This document shows, one piece after another, positions 22,832-32,355 of a stretch of DNA of 64,000 nucleotides (position 1 is the first letter of the stretch; each line of letters starts with the position of its first letter). This DNA is from Anticarsia gemmatalis (Eukaryota > Arthropoda > Insecta > Lepidoptera > Erebidae), in assembly GCF_050436995.1 (NCBI RefSeq), contig NC_134774.1:4632030-4696029 (forward strand), read 5' to 3'. The position numbers and the translations under genes were made by a program. The notes beneath the pieces are model-generated. The model ran no database searches. It was not told the DNA's origin and saw only the letters and a list, made by a program, of their open reading frames with translations.

Positions 22832-23088
22832 TCATAGCCAGTTGTGCTCACCGGTCGGTAAACGATCTGTGGGTTAAGCAACCGTTGGCGCGGTCATTCT
22901 ATAGATGGGTGACCGCATAGTGGTATTTGAATTGAGCTTCTCCGTGCTTTGGAGGGCACGTAAAAAGTCGGTCCCGGTTGTTGTCAATTAAGATAACAGT
23001 CGTTAAGCCATGTCAAAGGCCCTTCGGGCGGCTTGAACCACTTTGACACCAGGTTGACCACTAACCATACGATAGATAGATAGATAGT
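22832..23088 (+). mobile_element. SINE 5S-a
   Basis: Near full length, head at 22,838 (GTGCTCACCGGTCGG), GATGGGTGACCGC at about 22,905, ending CCATACGATAGATAGATAG with a GATA-type tail. Confidence 0.78.
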
Positions 23089-23089
23089 C

Positions 23090-23244
23090 AGCTGTATAAG
23101 TCTGCGGGTCGCTGGCGTTATACTAACATACTTATGTACTTCTAAAGTACATACTTATATAGATTACAACCAGAAGCCGCCACACGCGGCGCTACGGTTA
23201 TTGCGGCGAGGTGACCGCGTTAACCACTGCGCCAAACGTGCAGT
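23090..23244 (-). mobile_element. tRNA-derived SINE (family t1)
   Basis: Minus-strand head GCACGTTTGGCGCAGTGGTT (box A region) is intact, but the box B region is shortened and the body is internally deleted. Confidence 0.65.
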
Positions 23245-23491
23245 TAAATGCAAACGTGGTTTTCAAACTACCCACAATAGTTTTTAATAGCGTCATTTGA
23301 CATTATTAACCACGCCAATATTCTGATTCCTAAAATAATTAAATTCTAACAGTATTTGTGAAAGTGTCAATTTAATTGTGAGCGAAGCTATGGTAATTAT
23401 TTGTGGTATTGTAGAAAATAATGTCGTTAAGCTATAGAACCATCAAGTTCAGGTAAGTGACGATATTCTCTTAATATTTATTTGGATTTAG

Positions 23492-23519
23492 GGGAACGTA
23501 AAATTCAAGAACAACGAAG
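23492..23519 (+). other. Candidate 28-nt non-coding mini-exon
   Basis: Flanked by TTTGGATTTAG (acceptor-like) and GTAAGTATTT (strong donor). Forty bases upstream another strong donor, CAG/GTAAGTGAC, sits at 23,453, so 23,380-23,452 could be a leader exon. The interval 23,245-23,590 is free of repeats. It could belong to the plus-strand gene starting at 31,683, which needs an upstream exon. Weak evidence: two splice-like motifs only. Confidence 0.22.
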
Positions 23520-23589
23520 GTAAGTATTTCAAAAGGAATTCTAATTGAGTATTTTTTCAATACCATAAACTTAAAACTACCTGTATATC

Positions 23590-23821
23590 AGCTTAGCCTT
23601 TCTTCCAACTATGTTGGAGTCGGCTTCCAGTCTCACAGGATGCAGCTGAATACCAGTATTGTACATGCAGCGACTGTCTATCAGACCTACACAACACAGT
23701 TACCTGGGTTATAACACAATACCCTTCGGTAAGACTGGTTGTCAGACTTTCAAGCTTCTGACTACTGTTAACGACTGTCAAAGATCTTCGAAAATGACAG
23801 CCGGGACCCACGATTTAACTT
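23590..23821 (-). mobile_element. SINE 5S-b, 3' part
   Basis: Plus strand reads CTTTCTTCCAACTATGTTGG, then AGCGACTGTCTATCAGACC and the GACTGGTTGTCAGAC region. The 5S-like head (a GGATGGGTGACC relative) is missing. Confidence 0.7.
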
Positions 23822-24059
23822 TCCTTGTAACTTATATCGTAAATAGGTAGACAATACAAAATATTAGAAAAATCACAGAATATTATGAAAATCATTTATT
23901 ATTCATCAAAACTAATTAATAATTATTTCACTGACATAATTTTGACGTTCACATAACACCACAGACTAAAAAAACATTTGTCGAGAAAAATTTTCTATCT
24001 TACTAAGAAACGTCGTGTAAGCCCTGATTAGTTAAACAGTGTTTTGTGTGACAAGCTAA
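23822..24059. other. AT-rich intergenic stretch
   Basis: Nothing recognised. Confidence 0.4.
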
Positions 24060-24630
24060 AAGAATTACAAAATAATTACTAATTTCCTTAGGTAAAAAAA
24101 AGTACAAACTAATTGAAAATTTTCACCTTTTTCAAGCCGGTTGAAATAAGCTTAAAAGAAGTACTAAATAATTACTAATTTCCTTCTTTTAAAGTCTATT
24201 GAAACAGGTTTAAAAAGTACAAACATATCGAGTTTTCTCTTTTTTGAAGTTGATTGAAACAAGCTTAAAGGAAGTACAAACTGATTGAGAATTTCCTCTT
24301 TTTTGCAGTCGGTAGAAAACAACGTTAAAAGAAGTACAAACGAATTGAGTTTTCTGTTTTTTGAAGTTGATTGAAACAATCTTAGAAGAAGTACAAACTG
24401 ATTGAGAATTAGCTCTTTTCTAAAGCCGGTTGAAATAAGCTTAAAAGAAGCACAAATGTATTGAGAATTTCCTCTTTTTTAAAGTCGATTAAACAAAGTT
24501 AAAAAAGGACAGTGAAATTGAGAATTTTCTCCTTTTTCAAGTAGGTAGAAAACAAGATTAAAAAAGACTAAAATTGATAACACACTCCTTTTTGAAGACG
24601 GTTAAAATATGCTTCAATATTCTACCTTTT
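24060..24630. repeat. Degenerate ~58-bp minisatellite
   Basis: About nine diverged tandem units with the pattern CTCTTTTTTGAAGTCGATTG, AAACAAGCTTAAAAG, AAGTACAAACTGATTGAGA. Unit length drifts between 56 and 62 bp. A minus-strand open frame (24,164-24,379) is only the repeat read through. Confidence 0.82.
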
Positions 24631-24788
24631 TCATAAACGCCTTTGGTAAAATATATTTATTGGATATGTTTGAAAACTTGCTATATCACTCACTAGAGGC
24701 GCTGCTTAATTACAAAATATTTTAATTTTTAACACTAATTAAACGCGAAATTTAGGGCTAAGTATGTACGAGTATGTTTGTTACTTAC

Positions 24789-25044
24789 GGAGGCGCCCGT
24801 AGCCAGTTGCGCTCACCGGTCGGTAAACTATCTGTGGGTTAAGCAAAGCTTGACGCGGTCATTCCATAGATGGGTGACCGCATAGTAGTATTTGAACAGG
24901 GCGTCTCCGTGCTTCGGAGGGCACGTAATAAGTCGGTCCCGGTTGTAGTCAATTAAGATAACAGTCGTTAAGCCACGTCAAAGGCCTACGGGCTTGAACA
25001 ACTTTGACACTAGGTTGACCACTAACCATACGATAAGAAGAAGA
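24789..25044 (+). mobile_element. SINE 5S-a
   Basis: Full length: GGAGGCGCCCGTAGCCAG head, GATGGGTGACCGC at about 24,868, AAGAAGAAG tail. Confidence 0.8.
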
Positions 25045-25317
25045 CTTTACTACGCAAAAACTACTGAACGAATTAATATTCGGATAAAATCTACTATTAT
25101 GTGTAATTAATTAGCACATAGATTTATTTTAATCCTAGTATTATTAGCGAATGAAATTACTGGAAAACGAAAAAGTAATATTATTATGTGATTTTGTAGC
25201 ATCGATGCCGTTCGTTCACTTATTGCAACGATGTGTAAAGTTGTTTCAGCGAATTCATCGATGGTTAATAGATTTCAAGTAATTTCATCTCGCAGTTCAG
25301 CATAATTTTTATCATTA

Positions 25318-25600
25318 CTAGCTGACCCAGCAAATATTGTTTTGCCATAAATATCAAAAGTTTCACCTACCCCCGGTTTCTGAGGTACATTTAGCGGTAG
25401 TTTATCTATTCAATAGCGTTAAAACTCATACAAAAAAACGCTATTGAATAGATAAACTACCGTTGAATGTGCTCAGAAACCGTGGGGTATGAAAATAGAT
25501 GTTGACCGATTCTCAGACCTAGTAAATTTACTCACAAAATTTCATGAGAATCGGTCAAGCTGTTTCGGAGTACGGTAACTAACATTGTGACATGGAAATT
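25318..25600 (-). mobile_element. Helitron-like element (family Hel-2) carrying a hairpin MITE
   Basis: Plus strand starts CTAGCTGACCCAGCAAATAT and continues with ATAGATGTTGACCGATTCTC and AAAATTTCATGAGAATCGG. Relative of 57,123-57,312. A 118-bp hairpin MITE (25,370-25,487) sits between GCCATAAATATC and GAAAATAGATG. Confidence 0.6.
25370..25487. mobile_element. Hairpin MITE, 118 bp
   Basis: Arms CCCCGGTTTCTGAGGTACAT and TAGCGGTAGTTTATCTATTC pair with their inverted copies around a short ACTCATACAAAAA loop, so nearly the whole element is one stem. A second copy is at 60,761-60,880 and half a copy at about 40,866-40,904. Confidence 0.8.
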
Positions 25601-26020
25601 GTTACCCCCGATTGCTTAAAATTGTGTTAAGCGACATCTATGTAAAAGTGTAAACAGCATTAAGATGCGATTTTCGTGGCACGTATTTTTGTTTAAGAAA
25701 ATTTACAAAATTAACACCGATATTAACACGTTCACGATACTAAAAATTGATCAAAAGCATTCACGAAGCAATTTTTTTGTAATAATAAACATTTTCTAAC
25801 AAAATAGCTGACAGAAATTGTTGCATCCTTCAAACATCAATTGCCATCTAGCGTTGAGTAGCAAAACTACAAATCATACTAAAAACTTAAATGTTAAACT
25901 ATGAACGCCATCTAGCAGTGAGCGGTACTAGCAAAAAAATTAACATCCACACTTCGCTTTTAAACCAAAAACAAGCTGGGAATTTGTCAAAAATATTTAA
26001 ATTGAAGTTAAAAAAAAATG
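25601..26020. other. 3' flank of the minus-strand gene
   Basis: AT-rich, no repeat recognised except two related pieces (GCCATCTAGCGTTGAGTAGC at 25,842 and GCCATCTAGCAGTGAGCGG at 25,908). No clear minus-strand AATAAA close to the stop codon. Confidence 0.4.
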
Positions 26021-26640
26021 CTACCTTTGCGTGATTTTAATTTTGCCAGTATACCTTTCGTCTGCGTATTGCGAGTAAACTAATTCGGGTGTAAATGGTC
26101 TCTCTACGCAGCTCGTAAAAGTATCTAAATAATCATTTTCGTATAAAACTTTTTCTTTCGGCGCTTTTGACACAGCTGTCAAAGTTGTATCCACCCACGC
26201 TTCATAATACGGTTTCGTGTGTTTCGTAATACAAGATGGCGCCCACATCGCAACTTCAGTTGGCGGGGAATGTCGAGAATAATCCGGCGAAGACATTCTC
26301 CTGTTTCTCTTATCTTTAGAAACTTTGACTTTGACATCCGGCTTGACTTTGACACTAGCCTTACTGACAGTTATTTTACACTTTAGGGAACTGTCAAATT
26401 TTGGCGGCTTATTTTTCTTTACTACGTCTGTCGGAATATTTATTTCTAAGGGTGTAGGCTGTGGTTTTTTTTCTTCAAAAGTTACTGCTTTATAAACTTT
26501 CATTGAACCGTTTTTTGTCATAATCGTTTTGATAATTGGTCTTTTTCGTACTGGTGGGTCTTTTTCAGTCTTCTTGTTACGAAAATCTGAGTAGGTAGAG
26601 TTGGTTTGAGTGCCTTCTGAAGAATGATGCTTGTTTTCAG
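26021..26640 (-). CDS. Unrecognised basic protein, exon 2 (C-terminal)
   Basis: The acceptor on the minus strand is TTTATTTCAG at 26,650-26,641; the exon runs to TAG at 26,021. Joined to 28,067-29,384 the frame is continuous (the codon split across the junction gives Ala) and totals 645 residues. This part contributes the last 206 residues: a Lys/Ser/Thr/Pro-rich stretch, then KCKITVSKASVKVKPDVKVK, then a more ordered-looking end with KPYYEAWVDTTLTAV, RPFTPELVYSQYADE and the terminus GKIKITQR. No family recognised. The exact phase match and absence of stops over both exons support a real gene. Function unknown. Confidence 0.72.
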
Positions 26641-26776
26641 CTGAAATAAATTGTAAAGTTAGCGATTTTATTTCGTTTATTAATTTTTCTGTGTGTAAAT
26701 GTGTCTTATTATCTGGACAATACAGGGTATTTATTTAACTGCTAGTCAATAAATAAATATCATTGAACAAGTGACA

Positions 26777-27791
26777 TACCGTAAAACGGGGTGAATAGAA
26801 ACGATTTTCAACTTTGTCTTAAAAATTTGTTGCGAATTACTTGTTATTTTTATTGTCGGGTTATTTTATATCATGTCCGGCGCCATGAAGAAAGAGCTAA
26901 AACCATATTTGTTCAAAAATATGCATAAATTTACGATATTTCCTTAAAGAAAAGGGTCATTTTCTATTCACCCAGCGATAGGGGTAAATCGAAACGACCA
27001 AAGGGGTGAATGGAAAAACTGTTAGGGCTGCCAAAGGAGACTTATCCAACATGCTGAAAAGGGAGGTAGTGTGTTTAAAAATTGAAATAATCGTTGATAA
27101 TCACTTTAACTCAAAAAATAAAACGAGATAACCTAACTAACTTTCATACTATATGCAGTAGTTTGCCGTTATAACATTGATACAATGATATTCAGAAGAT
27201 TAATTACTATTAATTTTTCATTGTTTATGTTAATTTTGTTTACAGTTTTTGACAACCCTATTTATTAATCTCTATTGACCCCTCACTCGTTTCTATTCAC
27301 CCATTACGCGTTTCTATTCAACCCCACTATGTTTCTATTTACCCCATACTATAAGTTCTATTCACCCTTCAAACGATTCTATTCACCCCGTTTATACACA
27401 AAAATGACTGTTTCTGTGATTGAAACATATTTTTTAGGTTTAAAAGCGTTTTTTTCAATTAACAATATTGTATCTTTATAGATTAATATACACCTAAAGA
27501 GATAAACACTTCAAACAACTCATTAGAAAAGAAATCTCACTTTAAATCCAAAGTTTAGGGGGTCGATATTAAGGCATTCGAGGACGGTTGACTTTGAAGC
27601 AATTTTTTGGGTATAAATATCAATTTAAACATTTAAACAATTATGACACCACAGAGAAGTAATATCGACGTGTAATCATTTCAAATTTGAACAAAATTCT
27701 TAAACGAGGAGTACTCAAATATTGGCCTTGAAAACTTTCCTGATTTTTTTTCTATTCACCCCGCGAATTGTATTCACCCCGTTTTACGGTA
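26777..27791. mobile_element. Terminal-inverted-repeat element with reiterated TTCTATTCACCCC words
   Basis: Ends TACCGTAAAACGGGGTGAAT and the inverted copy ATTCACCCCGTTTTACGGTA; a TA target duplication is possible. At 27,280-27,395 a ~20-bp unit (CGTTTCTATTCACCCCAT) is repeated about six times, and single copies recur near both ends in both orientations. No transposase ORF. Family not recognised. Confidence 0.78.
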
Positions 27792-27921
27792 TAGTGTTAG
27801 TCATTTGATTTAGCCTAAATAGACCTTGTACGATAACCACATAACGTCTGATGAACATACTTATACATATAATTCTAAATACATACTTACTTAGATTAAC
27901 AAACAACCTGTTACACAATTA

Positions 27922-28022
27922 TTTGTGCGATCCACAAATAATTGTTTCGGGTCTGGTTGTACTTTGTGTCCATTGTTTGTATGTTTGTAAAAGTCCCCGC
28001 GACACAAGAGCTATTCTTAGTG
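27922..28022 (+). mobile_element. tRNA-SINE family t2, body fragment
   Basis: TTGTGCGATCCACAAATAAT to AAAAGTCCCCGCGACACAAG; head missing. It abuts the splice donor of the minus-strand gene by about 40 bp. Confidence 0.7.
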
Positions 28023-28066
28023 AAAGAAGAAAGAAAGAAAAAGAATCTTGAAGAACTTCAACTTAC

Positions 28067-29384
28067 CCAATTTCTCCTGATTCTTCTCTCCAATTTTACA
28101 AGTCTCATCTTTCCGGACCTGCGTCCTGAACCTTACAGGAGACCACCTAGCTTTATTCTTAACAACTCCTTGCAATTTCGGCGGCATTTCAACTACTTTC
28201 TTATTTACATCATTAGGCTTTACTTCTTTCTCGTTCTTAGTTCTTTCTTTCACTGGTAACGTCATAACAATATCTAGTTTCACCTTTTCAGCTTTGTTAG
28301 CCACTGTATCACCATCGGGATTTAAAATTTTGACAATATCATTACCTTTTTTAATTACCTTGTCTACTTTAGCTAATTTCAAATCTCCCCTGTCTTTTAC
28401 TTTGCTAACGGCATCAGTTTTTTTAGCTTTCTTGTCTAGATCTATCCTAGGTTTAGGGCTATCTTTTCTTTTAATATCTAAGTCTTTAGTTTTCAGACTA
28501 GAGTGGTTCGGTTTCAATTTTCTTTCGTCGGTAAATTTGCTGTCTTCGTCCTTGTGTTTTTCAGTTGTTTTAAACTTTTTTGTACATTTAGGGCTATTGG
28601 CTGTCTCTAAAATTATAGTCTTTGCATCGTCATTAATATGTGCTTCTGTAGTATCAATTTTTGCAATAATTTTTTCAGTTTCCAACATTTCATTGAGCTC
28701 TTTTACTCTGTCATCATGTTTCTTAGCATTTTTAATTCGTTTTTCTTCAAGTTTAAGATTATCTTTGTCAATTTTATCAAAAACTTTTGTATCTAAACTC
28801 ACATTCCTTTTCACCTTTTTATCTGGGTCCATTATTACTGATTTATATTCGAAATTGTCTCTTAATTTTCTCATTTTATCAACGGAGAGAGGTCTATCAT
28901 TACTCTTGGCTTTTTCAACTAATTTGTTCTCCAAATTACCGAAATTTTTAGGCCGTTTCACTATATTGATTAAAGTTTTTAAATTACCCTGTTCTTTGAC
29001 CCTTTCAGGTTTCATATGGTCGTTTTTTTGAGCATCTCTTTCAAAATCACTCGGTCTTAAATTGTCATATTCGTTTTCTATGTATCGTCTGAATTGTCGG
29101 TGGTTATCGATTGAAAATATCTTCGAATCGATTCTGTCTTTAACAATATCGATTTTTTTCTGATCCTGATCGTTCTTCCGAAATCTCTTGTCCATTTCAC
29201 CTGCTAATTTTGCAAATTTTGAATTTCCTATCAATAAATTTTGTAAATAATGCTTTTTGAAAGATGTCAAAGCCAATGAGATTTTTCTTTCGTTTTCAAA
29301 ACGTTTCGTTTGAAATATTATTGAAGTAAAAAGTTTTTCATACAAATTATATTCTCTACGTCTATATAAATAAAAATAAGTCAT
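28067..29384 (-). CDS. Unrecognised Lys/Asp/Glu-rich protein, exon 1 (N-terminal)
   Basis: An open frame of 439 codons plus one base, ending at a consensus donor (TTGG/GTAAGT at 28,067/28,066) whose phase fits the exon at 26,640. The first ATG is at 29,384 (MTYFYLYRRREYN). Alternatively, TTTTATTTATATAG ending at 29,362 could be an acceptor, with the start in an upstream exon. Residues 1-75 are mixed and slightly hydrophobic (FTSIIFQTKRFENERKISLA). Residues 75-430 are strongly charged, rich in Lys, Asp, Glu and Asn, and probably disordered. Near the exon end: KARWSPVRFRTQVRKDETCK. No signal peptide, membrane segment or known domain is seen. A nuclear or nucleic-acid-binding role is only a guess from charge. 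Confidence 0.72.
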
Positions 29385-29479
29385 CGAAACGTATGTTCTT
29401 AAACTTTGAACAACTAAACTAAATTGAATAATTCTTTATGCTGACACCTTCAAGTATAATAGGCGTGATTTTATTTAGT

Positions 29480-29737
29480 AGCTGACCCGCGCAACTTCGC
29501 TTGTGTCACATAAGAGAGAATGGGTCAAAATTTTCCCCGTTTTTGTAACATTTTTTACTGGTACTCTGCTCCTATCAGTCGTAGCGTGATGATATATAGC
29601 CTATAACCTTCCTCGATAAATGGGCTATCTAACACTGAAAGAATTTTTCAAATCGGACCAGTAGTTCCTGAGATTAGCGCGTTCAAACAAACAAACAAAC
29701 AAACTCTTCAGCTTTATAATATTAGTATATTAGTATA
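29480..29737 (-). mobile_element. Non-autonomous Helitron Hel-1
   Basis: Plus strand AGCTGACCCGCGCAACTTCG ... AGCTTTATAATATTAGTATA. It lies upstream of both divergent genes. The 5' terminus is followed by extra ATTAGTATA copies to about 29,754. Confidence 0.8.
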
Positions 29738-29974
29738 TGTAAATTAGTATAGATGTATGTTTGTAAATACTTACTATTAGTAGCTTTAGTCAACTTTTTC
29801 ACTAAATTTGACATTTTTGAAAAAAAAGGCAGCCTGTTTTTTCAAATCTCGTTGGTTAGAATATTTGGACGTTATCTATCACTATGATAAATTACGTCCA
29901 AATTGATACAGCCGTTTAGTCCGGTATCTGTAATAGACAAGGATTACTTGTTTACGCACTTACACTAACCACAA

Positions 29975-30070
29975 AAAATTGTTCAGAGTGGGAATCGAAC
30001 CCACGACCTCCCGACGTAATAATGGTAGCGGCGCGGCGTGGCGACCTAAACCACTGCGCCACGGGTCAAT
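29975..30070 (-). mobile_element. tRNA-SINE t2, head only
   Basis: Plus strand GGGAATCGAACCCACGACC is a box B-like segment; CCACTGCGCCACGG covers the box A region. Body absent. Confidence 0.65.
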
Positions 30071-30250
30071 CGAAACTAGTCATACATGGAACATACTCAC
30101 AGACCTATTTGCACCTGTTGGGAATCAAACCCAGGACTGTGTACAATAATGGTGTCATAACTTATCTAGTAGGCCATGGGTGTTGTCAAAAAAAATATGA
30201 AAAAAATTGTAATTTTATTTTCGTATTTGATGTAGGCAAGATCGTGTTAT

Positions 30251-30373
30251 AAGCCAGGTAACTGTGTTGTGGAGGTCTGATAGACAGTCGCTGCATGTAC
30301 AATACTGGTATTCAGCTGTGTATGAGACTGGAAGCCGACTCCAACATAGTTGGAAGAAAGGCTAGACTGATGA
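30251..30373 (+). mobile_element. SINE 5S-b, 3' part
   Basis: AAGCCAGGTAACTGTGTTGT through CCAACATAGTTGGAAGAAAG. Head missing. Confidence 0.7.
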
Positions 30374-30784
30374 AAATTTGAGGTGGGTGGCTTAACTTAC
30401 CTTTCATAATCGTAGCATGGTTCTATTAATATCTTGATATCAAAGCAGAAATCACAAGAAAATTTTATCAAACAAAAAATATTTTCGTAATTTTTAACTC
30501 CCACTTCAAAAAAGTACAAAATTAATTAAAAATGTCATTAAAAAGTCATCGACTAAAAAACCATAAAAGAATTACGAAAAAAAAATTAATGTCAAATCAA
30601 AAAATTTTCAACACAAAAAATATGTCAAAATTATTGAAATAAATATTAAATAGGTTTTAAAATGGCTACACAATACTAATAGTAATAATATAATTATTTT
30701 ACAATGTTGTAAAAATACAGGTACGGAAATATATGTACTAGCTTTTATCCCGACTTCGTCTGTGTAGAATAAAAAAAATATTAT
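30374..30784. other. AT-rich intergenic stretch
   Basis: Nothing recognised; possible promoter region of neither gene is evident. Confidence 0.4.
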
Positions 30785-31036
30785 TGGACAACTCACACAC
30801 GGTCATTTGATTCCAAACTAAGCAGAGCTTCTACTATGGTAACCAAATAACTGATAAACATTCTTATATACTTCTAAATACATACTTATATAGAGAAGTT
30901 GACATCCAGGCTCAGAACAAATACTCGTGCTCATCACACAAAGATTTGTCCCGGGTGGGATTCGAACCCAGCACACGTGGCGCTACGGTTGTTGCGGCGA
31001 GGTGACCGCTTAAACCACTGCGCCAAACGTGCAGTT
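30785..31036 (-). mobile_element. tRNA-SINE t1, near full length
   Basis: Plus strand GGACAACTCACACACGGTCA ... GGTGGGATTCGAACCCAGCA (box B) ... CCACTGCGCCAAACGTGCAG (box A end). Reference copy of the family. Confidence 0.8.
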
Positions 31037-31224
31037 AGAATGTGACTTAAGACAGAATTTTCATACAAACTTTCATCCCCTTAGTGATACAATTAATCAA
31101 AATCCTTTCTTAGCGGATGTCTACGTCATAACATCTACCTGCATGCCAAATGTCAGCTCGATCCGTCCAGTGGTTTGTGCTGTGCGTTGATAGATCACTA
31201 TGTCAGTCACCTTTGAGTTATATA

Positions 31225-31437
31225 TTAGGTCGGGGAAAAAGTCTTTTCGCATTATAGTATGTATGAACTTGTAATAAAATCTTTTCTCTACACAAAAAAG
31301 CTCGATATTTGGGTACCTCACGAGCTCACTGAAAGAAACCTAATGAACCGTGTACTCATTTGTGGTTCTTGAAGCCAAAGAGATTTTATTACAAGTTCAT
31401 ACATACTATACTGCGAAAAGATTTTTCCCCGACCTAA
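31225..31437. mobile_element. mariner-type MITE
   Basis: Ends TTAGGTCGGGGAAAAAGTC and the inverted GGGAAAAATCTTTTCGCAG counterpart, about 60-bp arms, flanked by TA. Other copies: 41,407-41,620, 46,460-46,671 and a truncated one at 54,184-54,341. The TIR start TTAGGTCGGGGAAAAA is characteristic of mariner relatives. Confidence 0.82.
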
Positions 31438-31557
31438 TATTACTGCGATACCATCATATCTTGAAAGAGTTATTGGTGTTTTGCCTGGGGTTCGAATCAT
31501 CTATATATCTAATCTATGATACAGTCTTTAAACTAAGACTTAGACTACTAGAAATTT

Positions 31558-31665
31558 GTTTAGAACAGTTCTTCTACCCACACTTAGCCAGCGTGGTGGA
31601 CTCAAAGCCTAACCTCTCCCTCATTCCGGGAGGAGATCCTTGCCCAGCAATGAGACGTTAACGGT
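31558..31665 (+). mobile_element. tRNA-SINE t3, 3' part
   Basis: GAACAGTTCTTCTACCC through GAGATCCTTGCCCAGCAATG. It ends 17 bp before the splice acceptor of the next exon. Confidence 0.65.
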
Positions 31666-31682
31666 TTAAATTTTGTTTACAG

Positions 31683-31872
31683 CTTCTAACAATGGGTAAC
31701 ATAAAGAACGCAATAATAAAATCCAAGTCGTCAAATAGCGCGATTACTTCCAAGTCTGAAACGCGCCGGAGTGACAAGAAGACGAGAAGCAATGCAGAAA
31801 TACAGCCACTAACTAAGAAGAGAGGAGTTTATGTCGAGAAGAAGAATACTAATATGTCGCTGAATAACCCTG
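31683..31872 (+). CDS. First coding exon shared by two possible plus-strand isoforms
   Basis: The acceptor TTTTGTTTACAG ends at 31,682 and the donor CCTG/GTGAGT is at 31,873, so an upstream non-coding exon is implied. ATG at 31,692 gives 60 residues plus one base: MGNIKNAIIKSKSSN then Ser/Lys/Arg-rich text (KSETRRSDKKTRSNAEIQ, KKRGVYVEKKNTNMSLNN). The phase (one base left over) fits both the exon at 32,356 and the exon at 35,300. MG at the start followed by Asn/Ile is a possible but weak N-myristoylation context. Family not recognised. Confidence 0.7.
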
Positions 31873-31888
31873 GTGAGTAACCTTGCTA

Positions 31889-32067
31889 ATAGGTGTCTTC
31901 ACATACATGTTCTTTCGCGTGTGATTAGGCGCGTACAGGATTACGCACGGGAAAGACGGCGCGCTCTTCGCTCACGTTTTCTTCGCGGGCTTGACAGATG
32001 AGCGCGGCGAGCGCTCTTTCCTTTGTTGTTTCACACGTGAAAGAGCGTATGTGTAAAGGCACCTAAT
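31889..32067. mobile_element. GC-rich MITE in the intron
   Basis: About 35-bp imperfect inverted ends (AGGTGTCTTCACATACATG / CGTATGTGTAAAGGCACCT) around GCGCGCTCTTCGC and GACAGATGAGCGCGGCG. Same family as 20,707-21,175. Confidence 0.72.
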
Positions 32068-32074
32068 ATCGTCT

Positions 32075-32290
32075 CTGTATCGTGATCGGTAGAGTATGCT
32101 CTGCCGTGCGAGAGGTCTCGGGTTCGAATCCTGGGTCAGGCCAAAAAGTCTTTTGAGATTTTCTGTTAAGAATTACTTAGAAATTTGCTCGGAGTTAGGA
32201 TGTTGAGGTTATAGGCCATCCCACCAATATAATGAGAGTAATGGAATAGAGCCAATATAAATAAAGTCCGGAACAGTTGTCTGATTTCAA
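32075..32290 (+). mobile_element. tRNA-SINE t4
   Basis: GATCGGTAGAGTATGCTCTG head, box B-like GGGTTCGAATCCTGG, body TTAGGATGTTGAGGTTATAG. It lies in the intron before the long exon. Confidence 0.68.
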
Positions 32291-32355
32291 CGAAACTGGC
32301 TGCCGTAGACGTAGTTATTTTGGAGTTTAAAATACTTATTTTTCCTATTTTCCAG

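Larger units (their letters stand above)
26641..28066 (-). other. Intron of the minus-strand gene, mostly transposon
   Basis: A 1.43-kb intron bounded by a GTAAGT donor (28,066-28,061) and a CAG acceptor. It contains a 1.0-kb inverted-repeat element (26,777-27,791) and a SINE fragment (27,922-28,022). Confidence 0.7.

Noticed and set aside
24164..24379. 71-aa minus-strand frame
   Set aside because: Translation of the 58-bp minisatellite.
28294..29031. 245-aa plus-strand open frame
   Set aside because: Antisense shadow of the minus-strand coding exon 28,067-29,384; its hydrophobic composition comes from the Lys/Asp-rich complement.
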